DNA of 64,000 nt from Kumtagia ephedrae (GCF_003012745.1 NZ_PXYK01000011.1:1-64000), one strand, 5' to 3'; shown: positions 7,575-17,620, numbered from the stretch's first letter. A program made the numbers and translations. Notes: generated by a model not told the origin, from the letters alone.

Positions 7575-8969
7575 TCAATTGACGAAATAGCGCTGCCACT
7601 CGAAATCGGTGATGTGCGCGGCCTGCCACGCTTCGAACGCGGCCTGCTCGGCGCGGCGGCTTTCGGCATAATTGTCGCGGAACGCCTCGCCGAAGGCATC
7701 GGCGCAGAATTCCGAGCGGGCGAAGGCGTCGATCGAGGCGGACAGCGTGCGTGGCAGCTTCGGCTTGTCGAGCCCGGCGAGGTCGGAGGTGACGGGGGCC
7801 TCCAGCGCAAGGCCCTTCTCGATGCCTTCGCAGCCGGCGGCCAGCATGGCGGCGATGGACAGGTAGGGATTGACGTCGGCGCCGGGCGCCCGGTGCTCGA
7901 AGCGGCAGGCGGCGTCGCCCGGCGTGGTGATGACGCGGATCGGCGCGGTGCGGTTCTCGAAGCCCCAGGCGACGTCCTCCGGCGACCAGGCGCCGCGGTC
8001 GAAGCGGCGGTAGGAGTTGACGGTCGGCCGGAACAGGAGATGCGTCTCCTGCATGCGGTTGAGCATACCGGCCAGGAATTTTTCAGCGACCGGCGCCAGC
8101 CGGTTCGGTCCGGCGGGGAAGGCCGGCTTGCCGTCGCGCCACAGGCTGACATGGTGGTGGGCGCCGCAGGCGCTTTCCTTGCCGGGCGGCTGGAAGCGGG
8201 TCATGAAGGTGGCGACCAGGCCGCGCTCGGCACACAGCTCGCGCAGGTGCAGTTTCGCCCGCATGGCGGCGTCGGCCGCCTCCAGCGGCGTCTTCGGCGT
8301 CAGCGCGTATTCGTACATGCCGAAGCCGTATTCGGTCACCAGCGAGGCGACGCCGATGCCGATGCTCTTCATGCGGGTGACGAATTCGGCGGCGAAATCC
8401 TGGTAGTCGCCGGTGCGCACCAGATCGTAGTTCACCAGCGAATGGCCCCAGGGCTTCAGCTCGCGGTAGCGGCCGGCGCGCATCAAATCGTGGTCGGCAT
8501 GGAAGATGCCGAACTCGTATTCGAGCGCGAAACGCGCCTCGTAGCCGAGCGCGTCGATCCGCTCCTCCACCTTGGCGAGCACGCTGCGCGGATCGTAAGG
8601 GCAGGGGCTGCCGTCGAGCATGAAGGCGCGCGTCATGGCCGAGGCGAATTTCGGCTTCCAGCCGTGCTGGACGACGGTCGCCGGGTCGATGATGCCCTTG
8701 ATGTTGGGAAAGCCGTTCTCGTCGTTGGCACAAGCCGAGGCGAAGGCGACGTCGCCCATCGGCTGGCCGTCGCCATGGGTCACGCAATAGAGGATGGCGT
8801 TGATCGCCTCGCCGGACGTCGACAGTTTCAGCGGCGCGATCTTGGAGCGGAACGCGCCGGACGTGTCGACGGTATGAATCGCGATGAATTCGACGCCGTC
8901 GGCGGCCAGTTTGCCCTGCAAAGCCTCGAGTTTTGGCGCGTATTCGGCGATTTTTTCTTCAAATCCCAC
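7575..8969 (-). CDS. Glutamine synthetase-family ligase (gamma-glutamyl amide synthetase-like)
   Basis: This 464-residue enzyme of the GlnA/PuuA fold ligates ammonia or an amine to glutamate using ATP. Catalytic elements are visible: ALEYEFGIF (metal-binding glutamates), GAHHHVSLW, NSYRRFDRGAWSPEDVAWG, ENRTAPIRV and CRFEHRAPGADVNPYL. It starts with GTG at 8969, preceded by GGGAG; the first residues are MGFEEKIAEY. It lies 33 bases after the permease gene and appears to end the importer operon. The context (aldehyde dehydrogenase, XRE-cupin regulator, hydrolase) fits gamma-glutamylation of an imported amine rather than nitrogen assimilation. The amine is unknown. Confidence 0.85.
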   Translation of the reverse strand: MGFEEKIAEYAPKLEALQGKLAADGVEFIAIHTVDTSGAFRSKIAPLKLSTSGEAINAILYCVTHGDGQPMGDVAFASACANDENGFPNIKGIIDPATVVQHGWKPKFASAMTRAFMLDGSPCPYDPRSVLAKVEERIDALGYEARFALEYEFGIFHADHDLMRAGRYRELKPWGHSLVNYDLVRTGDYQDFAAEFVTRMKSIGIGVASLVTEYGFGMYEYALTPKTPLEAADAAMRAKLHLRELCAERGLVATFMTRFQPPGKESACGAHHHVSLWRDGKPAFPAGPNRLAPVAEKFLAGMLNRMQETHLLFRPTVNSYRRFDRGAWSPEDVAWGFENRTAPIRVITTPGDAACRFEHRAPGADVNPYLSIAAMLAAGCEGIEKGLALEAPVTSDLAGLDKPKLPRTLSASIDAFARSEFCADAFGEAFRDNYAESRRAEQAAFEAWQAAHITDFEWQRYFVN

Positions 8970-9002
8970 CGTAAATCTCCCGAAAAATGGCCGGCCGCCG
9001 CC

Positions 9003-10091
9003 CTAGCGGGCGCGCCGGAAAAACCTTGCGAGCTGCTCGTCCAGTTCGTGGCGGCCGCATATGCCGCTCGGCCGGAACGCCATGCTGAGCACGATGACGA
9101 CGCCCAGTGCGACGCCGGACAGGCCGAGAAGCTGCGGCAGCTGGATGCCGCCGATGCTGACGCCCGACTCGATGCTGCGGATGAATTCCAGCCCGACCGA
9201 CAGCACGATCACGCCCGTGACCGCCCCTGTCACGGTCGCCATGCCGCCCAGGATCAGCATGGCGAGCGTCATGAAGATCTGCTGGAAATAGAAGAGTTTC
9301 GGGCTGATCGTGCCGGCGAAATAGGCATAGAGGATGCCGGCCAGCCCGCAGATCAGCGCCGACAGGATCCAGGCGACGAGCCGCAGCCGCTTCGCGTCGA
9401 CGCCGACGGCCGCCGCCGCCTGCGGGCTCTGGGCGCTGGCCCTGAGCTGCAGGCCCCAGCGGCTGTCCTTGAACAGCCGCGCCAGCACGATCACCACGAC
9501 GGCAGCGGCCATGATGCCGGGCAGGCCGACCACCTTGGGGATGCCGAAGAAGGCCTGGTTGCCCTTGAACAGGTCCGTCCAGTTGAGGAAGACCGAATGG
9601 ACGATGATCAAAAGGGCGAGGCTGACGATGGTCGCCGCCACGCCTGACAGGCGGCTGATGACCTTGCCGCTTGCCGCCGCGACCACGCCGACGGCGAGCA
9701 GCGCGCACAGCGCCGCCGTGAGCGGGTCGAGGGCGATGTCAGCCAGCCCGAACGGCGCGTCAGGGATCGACAGCTTCTTCATCGCCGGCGGGGTGGCTAG
9801 TACCGCCACGCCGTAGGCGCCGATGCCGACGAAGGCGCTGTGGCCGAGATTGGCGATGTTGCCGTTGCCCATGAAGACCTGCAGGCCGACGACCACGATC
9901 AGGTTGACGAAGGCCGCCAGCGCCAGGTGCGTGTAGTAGGCCGGCGCGAAGGCGAGGATCAGCAGTCCGATGGCCAACACCGGCAGGGCGGTCACCAGCC
10001 CGCCCAGCAGCGAACGCAGCACCGGCTTTGCCGGACCGGATGGCGTTGCGACGGCAGTAGACGTCGAGGCGCTGATCTCCATGTGCGCCAT
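9003..10091 (-). CDS. ABC importer permease, LivM type
   Basis: This 362-residue inner-membrane permease belongs to the branched-chain amino acid transporter family. The hydrophobic stretches cover most of residues 25-340. The conserved LivM segments GNGNIANLGHSAFVGIGAY and GLAGILYAYFAGTISPKLF are visible, and the VTGAVTGVIVLSVGLEF helix follows. The first 25 residues are a polar leader rich in serine, threonine and alanine. The gene is three bases after the LivH-type gene and forms the channel with it. The family imports amino acids, amides, urea or aromatic acids, so the substrate cannot be read from the sequence. Confidence 0.9.
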   Translation of the reverse strand: MAHMEISASTSTAVATPSGPAKPVLRSLLGGLVTALPVLAIGLLILAFAPAYYTHLALAAFVNLIVVVGLQVFMGNGNIANLGHSAFVGIGAYGVAVLATPPAMKKLSIPDAPFGLADIALDPLTAALCALLAVGVVAAASGKVISRLSGVAATIVSLALLIIVHSVFLNWTDLFKGNQAFFGIPKVVGLPGIMAAAVVVIVLARLFKDSRWGLQLRASAQSPQAAAAVGVDAKRLRLVAWILSALICGLAGILYAYFAGTISPKLFYFQQIFMTLAMLILGGMATVTGAVTGVIVLSVGLEFIRSIESGVSIGGIQLPQLLGLSGVALGVVIVLSMAFRPSGICGRHELDEQLARFFRRAR

Positions 10092-10094
10092 CGG

Positions 10095-10994
10095 TCAGGC
10101 CTCCTTGTCGCCCAGTTCCGCCCGCCTGCCGAGCAGGCCCTCGGGACGGTAGAGCAGGAGCGCCACGATGATCCCATAGGTGAGGGCCTCCTTGAAGCCC
10201 CCGTATTGCTGCGGCAGGGCGACCAGCAGGCCGACCTCGATGAAGCCGAGCAGCATGCCGCCGACCGCCGCGCCGGCGAGCGAGCCGAAGCCGCCGATGA
10301 CGCAGGCGACGAAGGCCTTCAGTACCAGGCCGAAGCCGAGGTCGGGCGTGACGCTGCCGCGCCGGGCGATGATGAACACGGCGGCGATGCCGGCCAGCGC
10401 GCCGGAGATTGCGAAGGCGGTGGCGATCACCCGGTTGGCGCGGATGCCCATCAGCCGCACGGTGGCGAAATCGCGCGAGGCGGCGCGGATCGCCAGCCCG
10501 AGGGTGGAGCGGTTGAGGAACAGCACCAGCCCGACGATGGCGAGGGCAGCGACGACAAGCTCCAGCACCTGCAGCGACGACACGGCGAACGGGCCGAAGA
10601 ACCACATCTGGTTGAGGCCGTTGAGGATCGACACCGACTGCGGCTTCGGCGAGATCAGCAGCATGAACAGGTTCTGCACGACGATGCTGACGCCGAAGGC
10701 GGTGAGCAGGCCGGTCGTCGTCGGCGCGTAGCGGACGGGGCGGAAGGCCACCCGCTCGAAGGCGACGGCGGCAAGCGCGGCCGCGCCGACCGCCAGCAGT
10801 ACCGCCACCAGCGGCGAGGTGAGCCCGAGCGCGGCGGCCAGGAAGACGCTGTAGGCGGAGACGCCGATGATCTCGCCATGGGCGAAGTTGACCAGCCCCA
10901 TGATCGAGAAGACCACCGCCAGCCCGAGCGCCACCAGCGAATATTCCGCGCCGAAGGCGAGCGCGTTGAGCAGTTGCTGGAAGAGGTAGTCCAT
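10095..10994 (-). CDS. ABC importer permease, LivH type
   Basis: This 299-residue permease has the characteristic N-terminal LLNALAFGAEYSLVALGLA helix and the segment IMGLVNFAHGEIIGVSAYSV. The C-terminal signature VIGGFGSLAGAAVGGMLLG is that of LivH. The ATG at 10994 is three bases beyond the stop of the LivF-type ATPase gene, so translation is likely coupled. It pairs with the LivM-type permease. Confidence 0.92.
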   Translation of the reverse strand: MDYLFQQLLNALAFGAEYSLVALGLAVVFSIMGLVNFAHGEIIGVSAYSVFLAAALGLTSPLVAVLLAVGAAALAAVAFERVAFRPVRYAPTTTGLLTAFGVSIVVQNLFMLLISPKPQSVSILNGLNQMWFFGPFAVSSLQVLELVVAALAIVGLVLFLNRSTLGLAIRAASRDFATVRLMGIRANRVIATAFAISGALAGIAAVFIIARRGSVTPDLGFGLVLKAFVACVIGGFGSLAGAAVGGMLLGFIEVGLLVALPQQYGGFKEALTYGIIVALLLYRPEGLLGRRAELGDKEA

Positions 10995-10997
10995 GGG

Positions 10998-11702
<705 letters not shown>

Positions 11703-11756
11703 GGCACGGCCCGGCCAGCAGATGGCGCCCGATGCTTCATGTCCCCGCCGTCGCGC

Positions 11757-12908
11757 TCAGTCCAGCGCCGGCACGTAGGTCGGCGGGGTGTCGGTGATCA
11801 GCACGCGGTTTCCCTCGGCGAAGCCGATCACCGGCACTGCCTTGACCGGATAGCCCTTCTTCTCGGCGAAGGAGATCACCGGCGCCGTCGTGCCGGGATA
11901 TCCGCCCGGCGCGCGCATCGCCTCGCGCAGCGCCGCCGCCTCGGTCGTGCCGGCCTTCTTCGCCGCCTCGTAACTGATCTGCACCATGTCGGCGCCGAGC
12001 GCGTCGAAGATGCCGTTGACCTTGTAGCCGTCGGCCTTGCATTGCTCCAGGAACTGGTCGATCGGGCTGTCCATGCCGGTCGCGCCATGGGTGGCGAACA
12101 TCACCTTGTCGAGCGAGGCGGCGTCGCCCACGGTGCCTTCCAGCGACTTGTCGTCGAAGGCGTCGCAGCCGGCGACCCAGCCGTCATAGCCGTTGGCGCG
12201 CAGCTGGCGCAGGAGGATGCCGACATCCGGCAGCACACCGCAGACATGGATGGCGTCCGGCTTCTCCGGCAGCGCCTTGATGCTGGCGATCTGCGGCGAC
12301 CAGTCGGTGGTGCCCCAGGAATAGTTGAGCTTCGTCACCACCTTGCCGCCGAGATGCTCGAACACCTCGCCGAACCATTCCGGCAGCTTTTCCGAATAGG
12401 AGCCGGCGTCGGGCGACACCAGCAGCGCCACGCTGAGCGCGCCCTTGCCGTAGAGCGCATTGGCGACGGCGGCGGCGTTGATCGGATCGGGCACGGCGCC
12501 GGCGATGAAATTGTCGAGGCCGGCCTGCTGCATCTCGAGCTGCGTGTTGGGCGCCGAGAACACGGTGGCGCCATAGGGCTCGGCGATCTGCGCCGTCGGG
12601 ATGAGGGCATCCGGGAAAGGCACGCCGGTGATGACCTGCGCGCCGGCGTCGAGGAATTTCTGGCCGAGCGACACGGAGAGCTGCGGGTCGGAACGGTTGT
12701 CCTCGATCATCAGCTCGATCTTCGGCCCGCCGTCGGCCGCCTTGTTGATCCTGTCGGCCATGCAGCGCGCGCCCTCGGCCTCGCTGTAGGGCGCGTAGGT
12801 GCCGGTCATGGCCACCGCCAGGCCGATCTTGAGGTCATCGGCTCCGGCGCTCGCCGCCTGCATCAACCCCGCCGCCAGAGCGGCCGCTCCAAGAACCAAC
12901 TTTCCCAT
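11757..12908 (-). CDS. ABC importer periplasmic substrate-binding protein, LivK family
   Basis: This 383-residue protein starts with a signal peptide of about 21 residues (MGKLVLGAAALAAGLMQAASA). The type 1 periplasmic binding fold follows, beginning with KIGLAVAMTGTYAPYSEAEG. The segment ELMIEDNRSDPQLSVSLGQK is the usual second strand of the family. It captures the ligand for the permeases encoded downstream. No residue pattern allows the ligand to be named. The neighbouring glutamine synthetase-like ligase suggests an amine or amino compound. Confidence 0.9.
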   Translation of the reverse strand: MGKLVLGAAALAAGLMQAASAGADDLKIGLAVAMTGTYAPYSEAEGARCMADRINKAADGGPKIELMIEDNRSDPQLSVSLGQKFLDAGAQVITGVPFPDALIPTAQIAEPYGATVFSAPNTQLEMQQAGLDNFIAGAVPDPINAAAVANALYGKGALSVALLVSPDAGSYSEKLPEWFGEVFEHLGGKVVTKLNYSWGTTDWSPQIASIKALPEKPDAIHVCGVLPDVGILLRQLRANGYDGWVAGCDAFDDKSLEGTVGDAASLDKVMFATHGATGMDSPIDQFLEQCKADGYKVNGIFDALGADMVQISYEAAKKAGTTEAAALREAMRAPGGYPGTTAPVISFAEKKGYPVKAVPVIGFAEGNRVLITDTPPTYVPALD

Positions 12909-12956
12909 GGTGTTACCCCTTCCTTCCCGTTGTTCTCGTTTTCCGCTGCTTCGCCT

Positions 12957-13682
12957 TCAGGCGGGCTGCGCCTGCCCGACATAGACCTCGATGACGCGCG
13001 GATCGCGCCACACCGCGAGCGTCTCGCCGGAAGCGATGACCTCACCCTGGTCCATTACGCAGAGCCGGTCGCACAGGCGGTTGATGAAGCGCAGGTCGTG
13101 GTCGATGACGATGGTGGCGCAGCCGACGTCGCGGCGGATGCCTTCGATCGCCATGGCCAGCGCCTCGGATTCCCCTTCGTTGAGACCCGCCGCCGGCTCG
13201 TCGAGCATCAGCAGCGACGGCCCGAGCGCCAGCGCGCGGGCGATCTCCAGGCGCCGCTGGCTGCCGTAGGGCAGGGTGCCGGCGGGGACGTCGGCCAGGT
13301 CGTCGAGGCCGTATTGCGCGAGCAGGGCGTCGATGTCGATACCGGCGGCCTGCTTGGCCCGTGTGGCGCGGCAGGTGATGTAGGCGACCTCGACGTTCTG
13401 GCGGACGGTGAGATCCTTGAACAGGCGGATGTTCTGGAAGGTGCGGGCGACGCCTGCGCGGGCGCAATGTTCGGCGCCGCGTCCGGTCAGGTCCCTGCCG
13501 TCGAGGGTGATGCTGCCGCGCTCCGGCCTGAGCGTGCCGGAAATGGCGTTGACCAAGGTCGACTTGCCGGCGCCGTTGGGGCCGATCAGGCCGAGGATCT
13601 CGCCGGCCGCGCAGGCCAGCGACGCCTCGCGCAGGGCCTGGACCCCGCCGAACGTCTTGCTGACCGCCTCCACCGACAACAT
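12957..13682 (-). CDS. ABC importer ATPase, LivG type
   Basis: This 241-residue ATPase has Walker A GPNGAGKST, signature LPYGSQRRLEIARAL and Walker B LLMLDEPAAGLN. The long insert between Walker A and the signature is characteristic of LivG, and the switch histidine is in VIDHDLRF. It is the first gene of the importer unit, with a 174-base leader upstream that carries an AT-rich candidate operator (13772-13793). Confidence 0.92.
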   Translation of the reverse strand: MLSVEAVSKTFGGVQALREASLACAAGEILGLIGPNGAGKSTLVNAISGTLRPERGSITLDGRDLTGRGAEHCARAGVARTFQNIRLFKDLTVRQNVEVAYITCRATRAKQAAGIDIDALLAQYGLDDLADVPAGTLPYGSQRRLEIARALALGPSLLMLDEPAAGLNEGESEALAMAIEGIRRDVGCATIVIDHDLRFINRLCDRLCVMDQGEVIASGETLAVWRDPRVIEVYVGQAQPA

Positions 13683-13771
13683 CGGCCGTCTCTCCCATTA
13701 CCGGCCGGCGGCTGTTTCGCCTGCCGGCGGGTCAGAGGGATGCTAGACCCGCCACTTTTCCGGAACAAGCA

Positions 13772-13793
13772 TTTTTTTCCATTTTAGAAAAAG
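13772..13793. promoter_or_regulatory. AT-rich candidate operator ahead of the importer genes
   Basis: TTTTTTTCCATTTTAGAAAAAG contains TTTTCCA, TTT, G and AAA in the same spacing as a site at 16759-16781 ahead of the aldehyde dehydrogenase gene. Both are very AT-rich in GC-rich surroundings. The XRE-cupin regulator encoded at 13857 is the natural candidate to bind them. Confidence 0.5.
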
Positions 13794-13856
13794 TTTCTGG
13801 CGAACCGGATCCGAAGACGCGACGGAGGGATCGTTCCGGCAGCCGGCGAGACGGTT

Positions 13857-14435
13857 TCAGACCCCCGCCGGCAGGCCGTCCCGCGGCACCGTGTTCGACA
13901 TCAGCATGACGACCGGATCGCCGCCGAGCGCGACATAGGCATGCTGCATCTCGCCGTCGAACAGGATGCTGTCGCCGGGATTGAGCACGGCGGGATCGTA
14001 GTGGATGGTGTGCAACTCGAGGCGGCCGGAGAGCACATGCACGAACTCCTCGCCCGAATGGCTGCGCCAGCCGCCATTCTCCTCGAACGACTTCGCCGTC
14101 AGCGTGACGCGCCAGAAGATGTTGGTCTTGTCGCGGAAATCGCTGCACAAAACCTCGAAGGACATGGCGTTGCCTTCATGCATGACGCCGCTGCCGGAGC
14201 GGGTGATCGAGCGCCGCGCCTGCAGGCCGGGCTTCGGCCGGAACAGGAAGGAGGCCACCGGCACATGCAGCACGCCGGCGATCATCAGGGCGACGTCGAC
14301 GGTCAGCCGCGCCTTGCCGTTCTCCAGCTTGGACAGTTGCGAGACCGACAGGCCGGTCCGCTCGCTGAGGTCGCGCAGCGTGACGTTGCGCTCCTTGCGG
14401 GCCTCCCGGATCTTCGTTCCCACGCTGCCCTGCAT
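13857..14435 (-). CDS. XRE-family regulator with C-terminal cupin domain (PuuR-like)
   Basis: This 192-residue regulator has a lambda-repressor helix-turn-helix at about residues 8-62 (VTLRDLSERTGLSVSQLSKLE) and a cupin sensor at about 110-190 (HSGEEFVHVLSGRLELH, then PGDSILFDGEMQHAY). This layout is that of PuuR and related repressors of amine and amino acid catabolism. I chose the ATG at 14435, with AGGGGG upstream. An upstream ATG at 14534 would overlap the hydrolase gene and add unconserved residues. It sits between the hydrolase gene and the importer genes, so it probably controls both blocks. Confidence 0.9.
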   Translation of the reverse strand: MQGSVGTKIREARKERNVTLRDLSERTGLSVSQLSKLENGKARLTVDVALMIAGVLHVPVASFLFRPKPGLQARRSITRSGSGVMHEGNAMSFEVLCSDFRDKTNIFWRVTLTAKSFEENGGWRSHSGEEFVHVLSGRLELHTIHYDPAVLNPGDSILFDGEMQHAYVALGGDPVVMLMSNTVPRDGLPAGV

Positions 14436-14506
14436 CGTCCAGGCCCCCTGCTGTCGTGTTTCCAATCCGACAAGCTCTACCGGGGCGGACGGGAGGCGTC
14501 CAGTTG

Positions 14507-15325
14507 CTACGCGGCTTCGACGGGTTCCGGCCATAGCGATACCGCGACGGATGCAAGGGCGTCTTCCACGATCTGCGCGACCGGACCGAATGTTTCCGGA
14601 TCGGCAAGCAGATCGTTCCTGACTTCGAGATAGAAACAGGGCATGCCGCGCCGCAGCCCGTGCCGGTCGAGCGTGTAGCCGATCGCCTGGCGCCAGTCAT
14701 AAGGCTCGTTGTCGCCGACCTTGAACCCTGCGGCGAAGCCTGCCGCCTGGAAGGCTTCGAGCACGGCGGCGACGAAGGGCGACATCTCGCGCCACAGCAC
14801 GCCGATGTCGACGGCCCGCCTTGCACCGCCCATCACCGGGGTGAAGGAATGGACCGAGACGAGCGCCCGCCGTCCTTCGGCGGCGGTGGCGATCGCCTGC
14901 TCCAGCGGCGCCCAGGCGATCCGGCGGCGCAGCTCGCGGTCACGCTCGTCCGCGCCAAAATTGCCGGGCACGGGGATGCCGCCGAGATCGGGCCGCATAT
15001 GGTCCCACTCCTCGGTGGGCCGGTTGTAGTCGAGAAAGAGCCGCGACCAGCGGGCGAGCACGGCTGGGGCGCCGAGCCTTTCGGAGAGCCGGCGGGTGAG
15101 CGCGTCGATGCCGATGTCGACGGCGAAATGCGTGTCGAGGAGGGGCGGCGGCAAACCGAGATCGCGCCACGGCGCCGGCACGCGGTTGCCCGCATGCTCG
15201 GCGATCAGCAGGTATGGGCTGGCCGCCTGCGGTCGCAGCGTTTCCGCTGCCTCGGCCGCCAGCGCGGTGACCGTTGCGTCGTCCGGCCGACCGAAGCCGG
15301 TCTCAGGCGATGACGGAGCGGACAT
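14507..15325 (-). CDS. N-formylglutamate amidohydrolase-family hydrolase
   Basis: This 272-residue enzyme belongs to the N-formylglutamate amidohydrolase (HutG-like) family, which hydrolyses N-acyl or formyl-glutamate. Family motifs include LLIAEHAGNRVP near residue 40, RLFLDYNRP, LVSVHSFTPV and PCFYLEVRNDLL near the C-terminus. No histidine-degradation genes are nearby, so a role on a gamma-glutamyl or other acyl intermediate is more likely than HutG function. The ATG at 15325 overlaps the end of the aldehyde dehydrogenase gene by 23 bases, which implies translational coupling. Confidence 0.85.
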   Translation of the reverse strand: MSAPSSPETGFGRPDDATVTALAAEAAETLRPQAASPYLLIAEHAGNRVPAPWRDLGLPPPLLDTHFAVDIGIDALTRRLSERLGAPAVLARWSRLFLDYNRPTEEWDHMRPDLGGIPVPGNFGADERDRELRRRIAWAPLEQAIATAAEGRRALVSVHSFTPVMGGARRAVDIGVLWREMSPFVAAVLEAFQAAGFAAGFKVGDNEPYDWRQAIGYTLDRHGLRRGMPCFYLEVRNDLLADPETFGPVAQIVEDALASVAVSLWPEPVEAA

Positions 15326-16712
15326 GGTAGGCCTTGGCCGCCGTCGCTTCGATGAGGCCGGCGCGGCCGTTGGTGCGGCCCATGCCGGAGTTCTTCACCC
15401 CGCCCCACGGCAGATAAAGGTCGGCATGGTCGCAGCGGTTGAGATAGACGGTACCGGCCTCGACCTCGTCGAGCAGCGCCGCGCCGCGGTCGATGTCCTG
15501 CGTCCAGATGCTGGCGCTCAGGCCGAAGTCGCTGTCGTTCATCAGCGCGACCGCCTGGTCGTCGCCGTCGACGGCCTGGATGCAGGCGACCGGCCCGAAC
15601 AACTCGTCGCGCATGATCGCCATGCCGTGGTCGACGCCCACCAGCACTTCCGGCGCGACATAGGCCGCCCCGAGCTCGGCGGCGCGGCGCGCGCCGGTTT
15701 CCGGCATGAGGCGGCGGGCGCCGGCGCGCACCGCCTGCTCGGCCATACCGCGGATCGTGTCGGCCGCACTCGCCCGCACCACCGCGCCGAGCATAGGCTT
15801 CTCCGCGATCGGGTGGCCGATGGTCCATTTGGCCGCCTCGGCGACAAGAGCCTCGACGAAACGGTCGTGGATCGCCCGGTCGACATAGATGCGCTCCACC
15901 GAGCAGCAGGACTGGCCGGCATTGGAGAAGCTGCCCTCGGCGATCTGCGGCACGGCCGCTGACAGGTCGGCGTCGGCGCGGATATAGGCGGGATCCTTGC
16001 CGCCGAGTTCGAGATGCACCTGCGTGAAGGTGCCGGCGGCCGCGGCATGGACGCGGCGCCCGCCATTGACCGAGCCGATGAAATTGACCGCGTTGAAGGC
16101 GCCTGAAGCGATCAGCCGCTCGGCGTCGGCATGGTCGAGATGCAGGCTCTGGAACACGCCTTCGGGGCCGCCGGCGGCGCGGAAGGCCTCTTCCGCGACC
16201 TCCGCGATCAGCGGCGTCTGCGGCGAATGCTTGAAGATCACGACATTGCCGGCGGCGAGCGGCGCGGTGACGAGATAGCCCAGCATCGCGGTCGGATAGT
16301 TCCAGGCGCAGATCGACAGGTGCAGCCCGCCGGCGATCGGCCGGACGTAACGGCGGATGTTCTCGTCGGCCGGGTAAGGCGTATCGGCCAAGGTCTCCGC
16401 GGCTACGTCGGCAAGCAGCCTGCCGACCAGGGCAAGGCGCGGCGTCTCGTCGGCCTGCCAGAGCGGCCGGCCGATCTGCCAGGCGAGCATCTCCGCCAGT
16501 TGCGCGGCGCGCGCCTGCATCTCCTCGCCGAAGCGCAGCAGGATCGCCAGCCGCTCGGCAAGCGGGGTCCTCCGCCAGGAGCGCAGTGCGGCGCGGGCGC
16601 GGGCCAGCGCCGCCTCCATCGCCGCGCCGTCGGCGTAGGCGCGGGTGGCATAAACGGAACCGTCGACCGGCGAGGTGACGGAAAAGGTCCGGATGTCGGT
16701 GCGAGGGTTCAT
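15303..16712 (-). CDS. NAD(P)-dependent aldehyde dehydrogenase
   Basis: This 469-residue ALDH-superfamily enzyme oxidises an aldehyde to the acid. The catalytic cysteine is in GQSCCSVERIYV and the general-base glutamate in LELGGKDPAYI. ICAWNYPTAM and the C-terminal GGVKNSGMGR complete the family pattern. I chose the ATG at 16712 over an in-frame TTG at 16721. It is the first gene of the minus-strand block and diverges from the SDR gene at 16868. With the glutamine synthetase-like ligase it recalls PuuC in the putrescine pathway. Confidence 0.92.
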   Translation of the reverse strand: MNPRTDIRTFSVTSPVDGSVYATRAYADGAAMEAALARARAALRSWRRTPLAERLAILLRFGEEMQARAAQLAEMLAWQIGRPLWQADETPRLALVGRLLADVAAETLADTPYPADENIRRYVRPIAGGLHLSICAWNYPTAMLGYLVTAPLAAGNVVIFKHSPQTPLIAEVAEEAFRAAGGPEGVFQSLHLDHADAERLIASGAFNAVNFIGSVNGGRRVHAAAAGTFTQVHLELGGKDPAYIRADADLSAAVPQIAEGSFSNAGQSCCSVERIYVDRAIHDRFVEALVAEAAKWTIGHPIAEKPMLGAVVRASAADTIRGMAEQAVRAGARRLMPETGARRAAELGAAYVAPEVLVGVDHGMAIMRDELFGPVACIQAVDGDDQAVALMNDSDFGLSASIWTQDIDRGAALLDEVEAGTVYLNRCDHADLYLPWGGVKNSGMGRTNGRAGLIEATAAKAYHVRSVIA

Positions 16713-16758
16713 GAGGATCAATCCGCCGAATGCTGGGTGCGGAGGCGGACGATAGACG

Positions 16759-16781
16759 TATTTTCCAATTTGGCAAATTTT
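16759..16781. promoter_or_regulatory. AT-rich candidate operator between the divergent ALDH and SDR genes
   Basis: TATTTTCCAATTTGGCAAAT is a near-palindrome and shares TTTTCCAnTTTnGnAAA with the site at 13772-13793. It lies 47 bases upstream of the ALDH start and about 87 bases upstream of the SDR start, where one regulator could act on both. Confidence 0.5.
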
Positions 16782-16867
16782 TTCTGTTTACGCTTGATGG
16801 CTGGACGGGCTGCTCCTATTGTCGCCTTGCAGCCGGCATTTCGGCCGGCGGGACGAGGGATGCACGG

Positions 16868-17620
16868 ATGGTGGTTTTCGATTTCACCGGCAGGCATGCG
16901 GTGGTTGCCGGCGCCGGCGGCGGCATGGGCGAGGCGATCGCGCTGGCATTGCTGAAGGCCGGCGCCGCGGTCACCGCCATCGACGTCAAGGCCTGCCCGG
17001 ACGCGCTGTCGGGCTACGGCGACAGGCTGACTTTCGCGCAGGGCGATCTCACCGACGCCGCCTTTGTCGAGGAGGTGATCGGCCGCGCCGGGCGGGCGCG
17101 CGGCGGCATCGACCATCTCGCCAACGTCGCCGGCGTCCTGTGGTTCGGCCGCGACAAGTCGGCGCTCGACATGGATCTCGACGTCTGGGACGAGGTCTTC
17201 CGCATCAACCTGAAGTCCTTCGTCCATACCGCCCGCTCGGCGGTGCCGTTCATGCGGCGGCGCGGCGGCTCGATGGTGCATTTCTCCACCATCCAGTGGT
17301 ATCGCGGCGATCCCGCCCCGCAGGACGCCTACCAGGCCTCGAAGGCCGGCGTTTGCGCGCTGTCGAAATCGCTGGCCATGCAGCTCGCCGCCGACGGCAT
17401 CCGCTCCAACGCCATCTGTCCCGGAATGGCGCTGACGCCGCTGCAGGCGCGCTGGGACACGGAGGAAAAGCGGGCGGCCGTCGCCGGCTATGCTCCCCTG
17501 GGGCGGATCGGCACGCCGCAGGACATGGCCAACGCGGCGCTGTTCCTGCTGTCGGACGCGGCGAGCTACATCACCGGCATCGAGCTCGCCGTCGACGGCG
17601 GCCTGCTGATGCGGATGTAG
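16868..17620 (+). CDS. Short-chain dehydrogenase/reductase
   Basis: This 250-residue classical SDR has the NAD(P)-binding AGAGGGMGEAIA near residues 14-25, NVAGV in the central strand and the active site YQASKAG. The catalytic serine region reads HFSTIQW. The family C-terminal end TGIELAVDGGLLMRM is intact. The chosen ATG at 16868 follows GAGGGATGCACGG; an upstream frame starting at 16730 adds an unconserved stretch that covers the promoter region. The gene is transcribed away from the ALDH operon and may belong to the same regulon. The substrate is probably a secondary alcohol or ketone. Confidence 0.88.
   Translation: MVVFDFTGRHAVVAGAGGGMGEAIALALLKAGAAVTAIDVKACPDALSGYGDRLTFAQGDLTDAAFVEEVIGRAGRARGGIDHLANVAGVLWFGRDKSALDMDLDVWDEVFRINLKSFVHTARSAVPFMRRRGGSMVHFSTIQWYRGDPAPQDAYQASKAGVCALSKSLAMQLAADGIRSNAICPGMALTPLQARWDTEEKRAAVAGYAPLGRIGTPQDMANAALFLLSDAASYITGIELAVDGGLLMRM

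Noticed and set aside
14507-15325. hutG of histidine degradation
   Set aside because: No other hut genes are nearby; the context is an amine-type cluster, so only the family is called.
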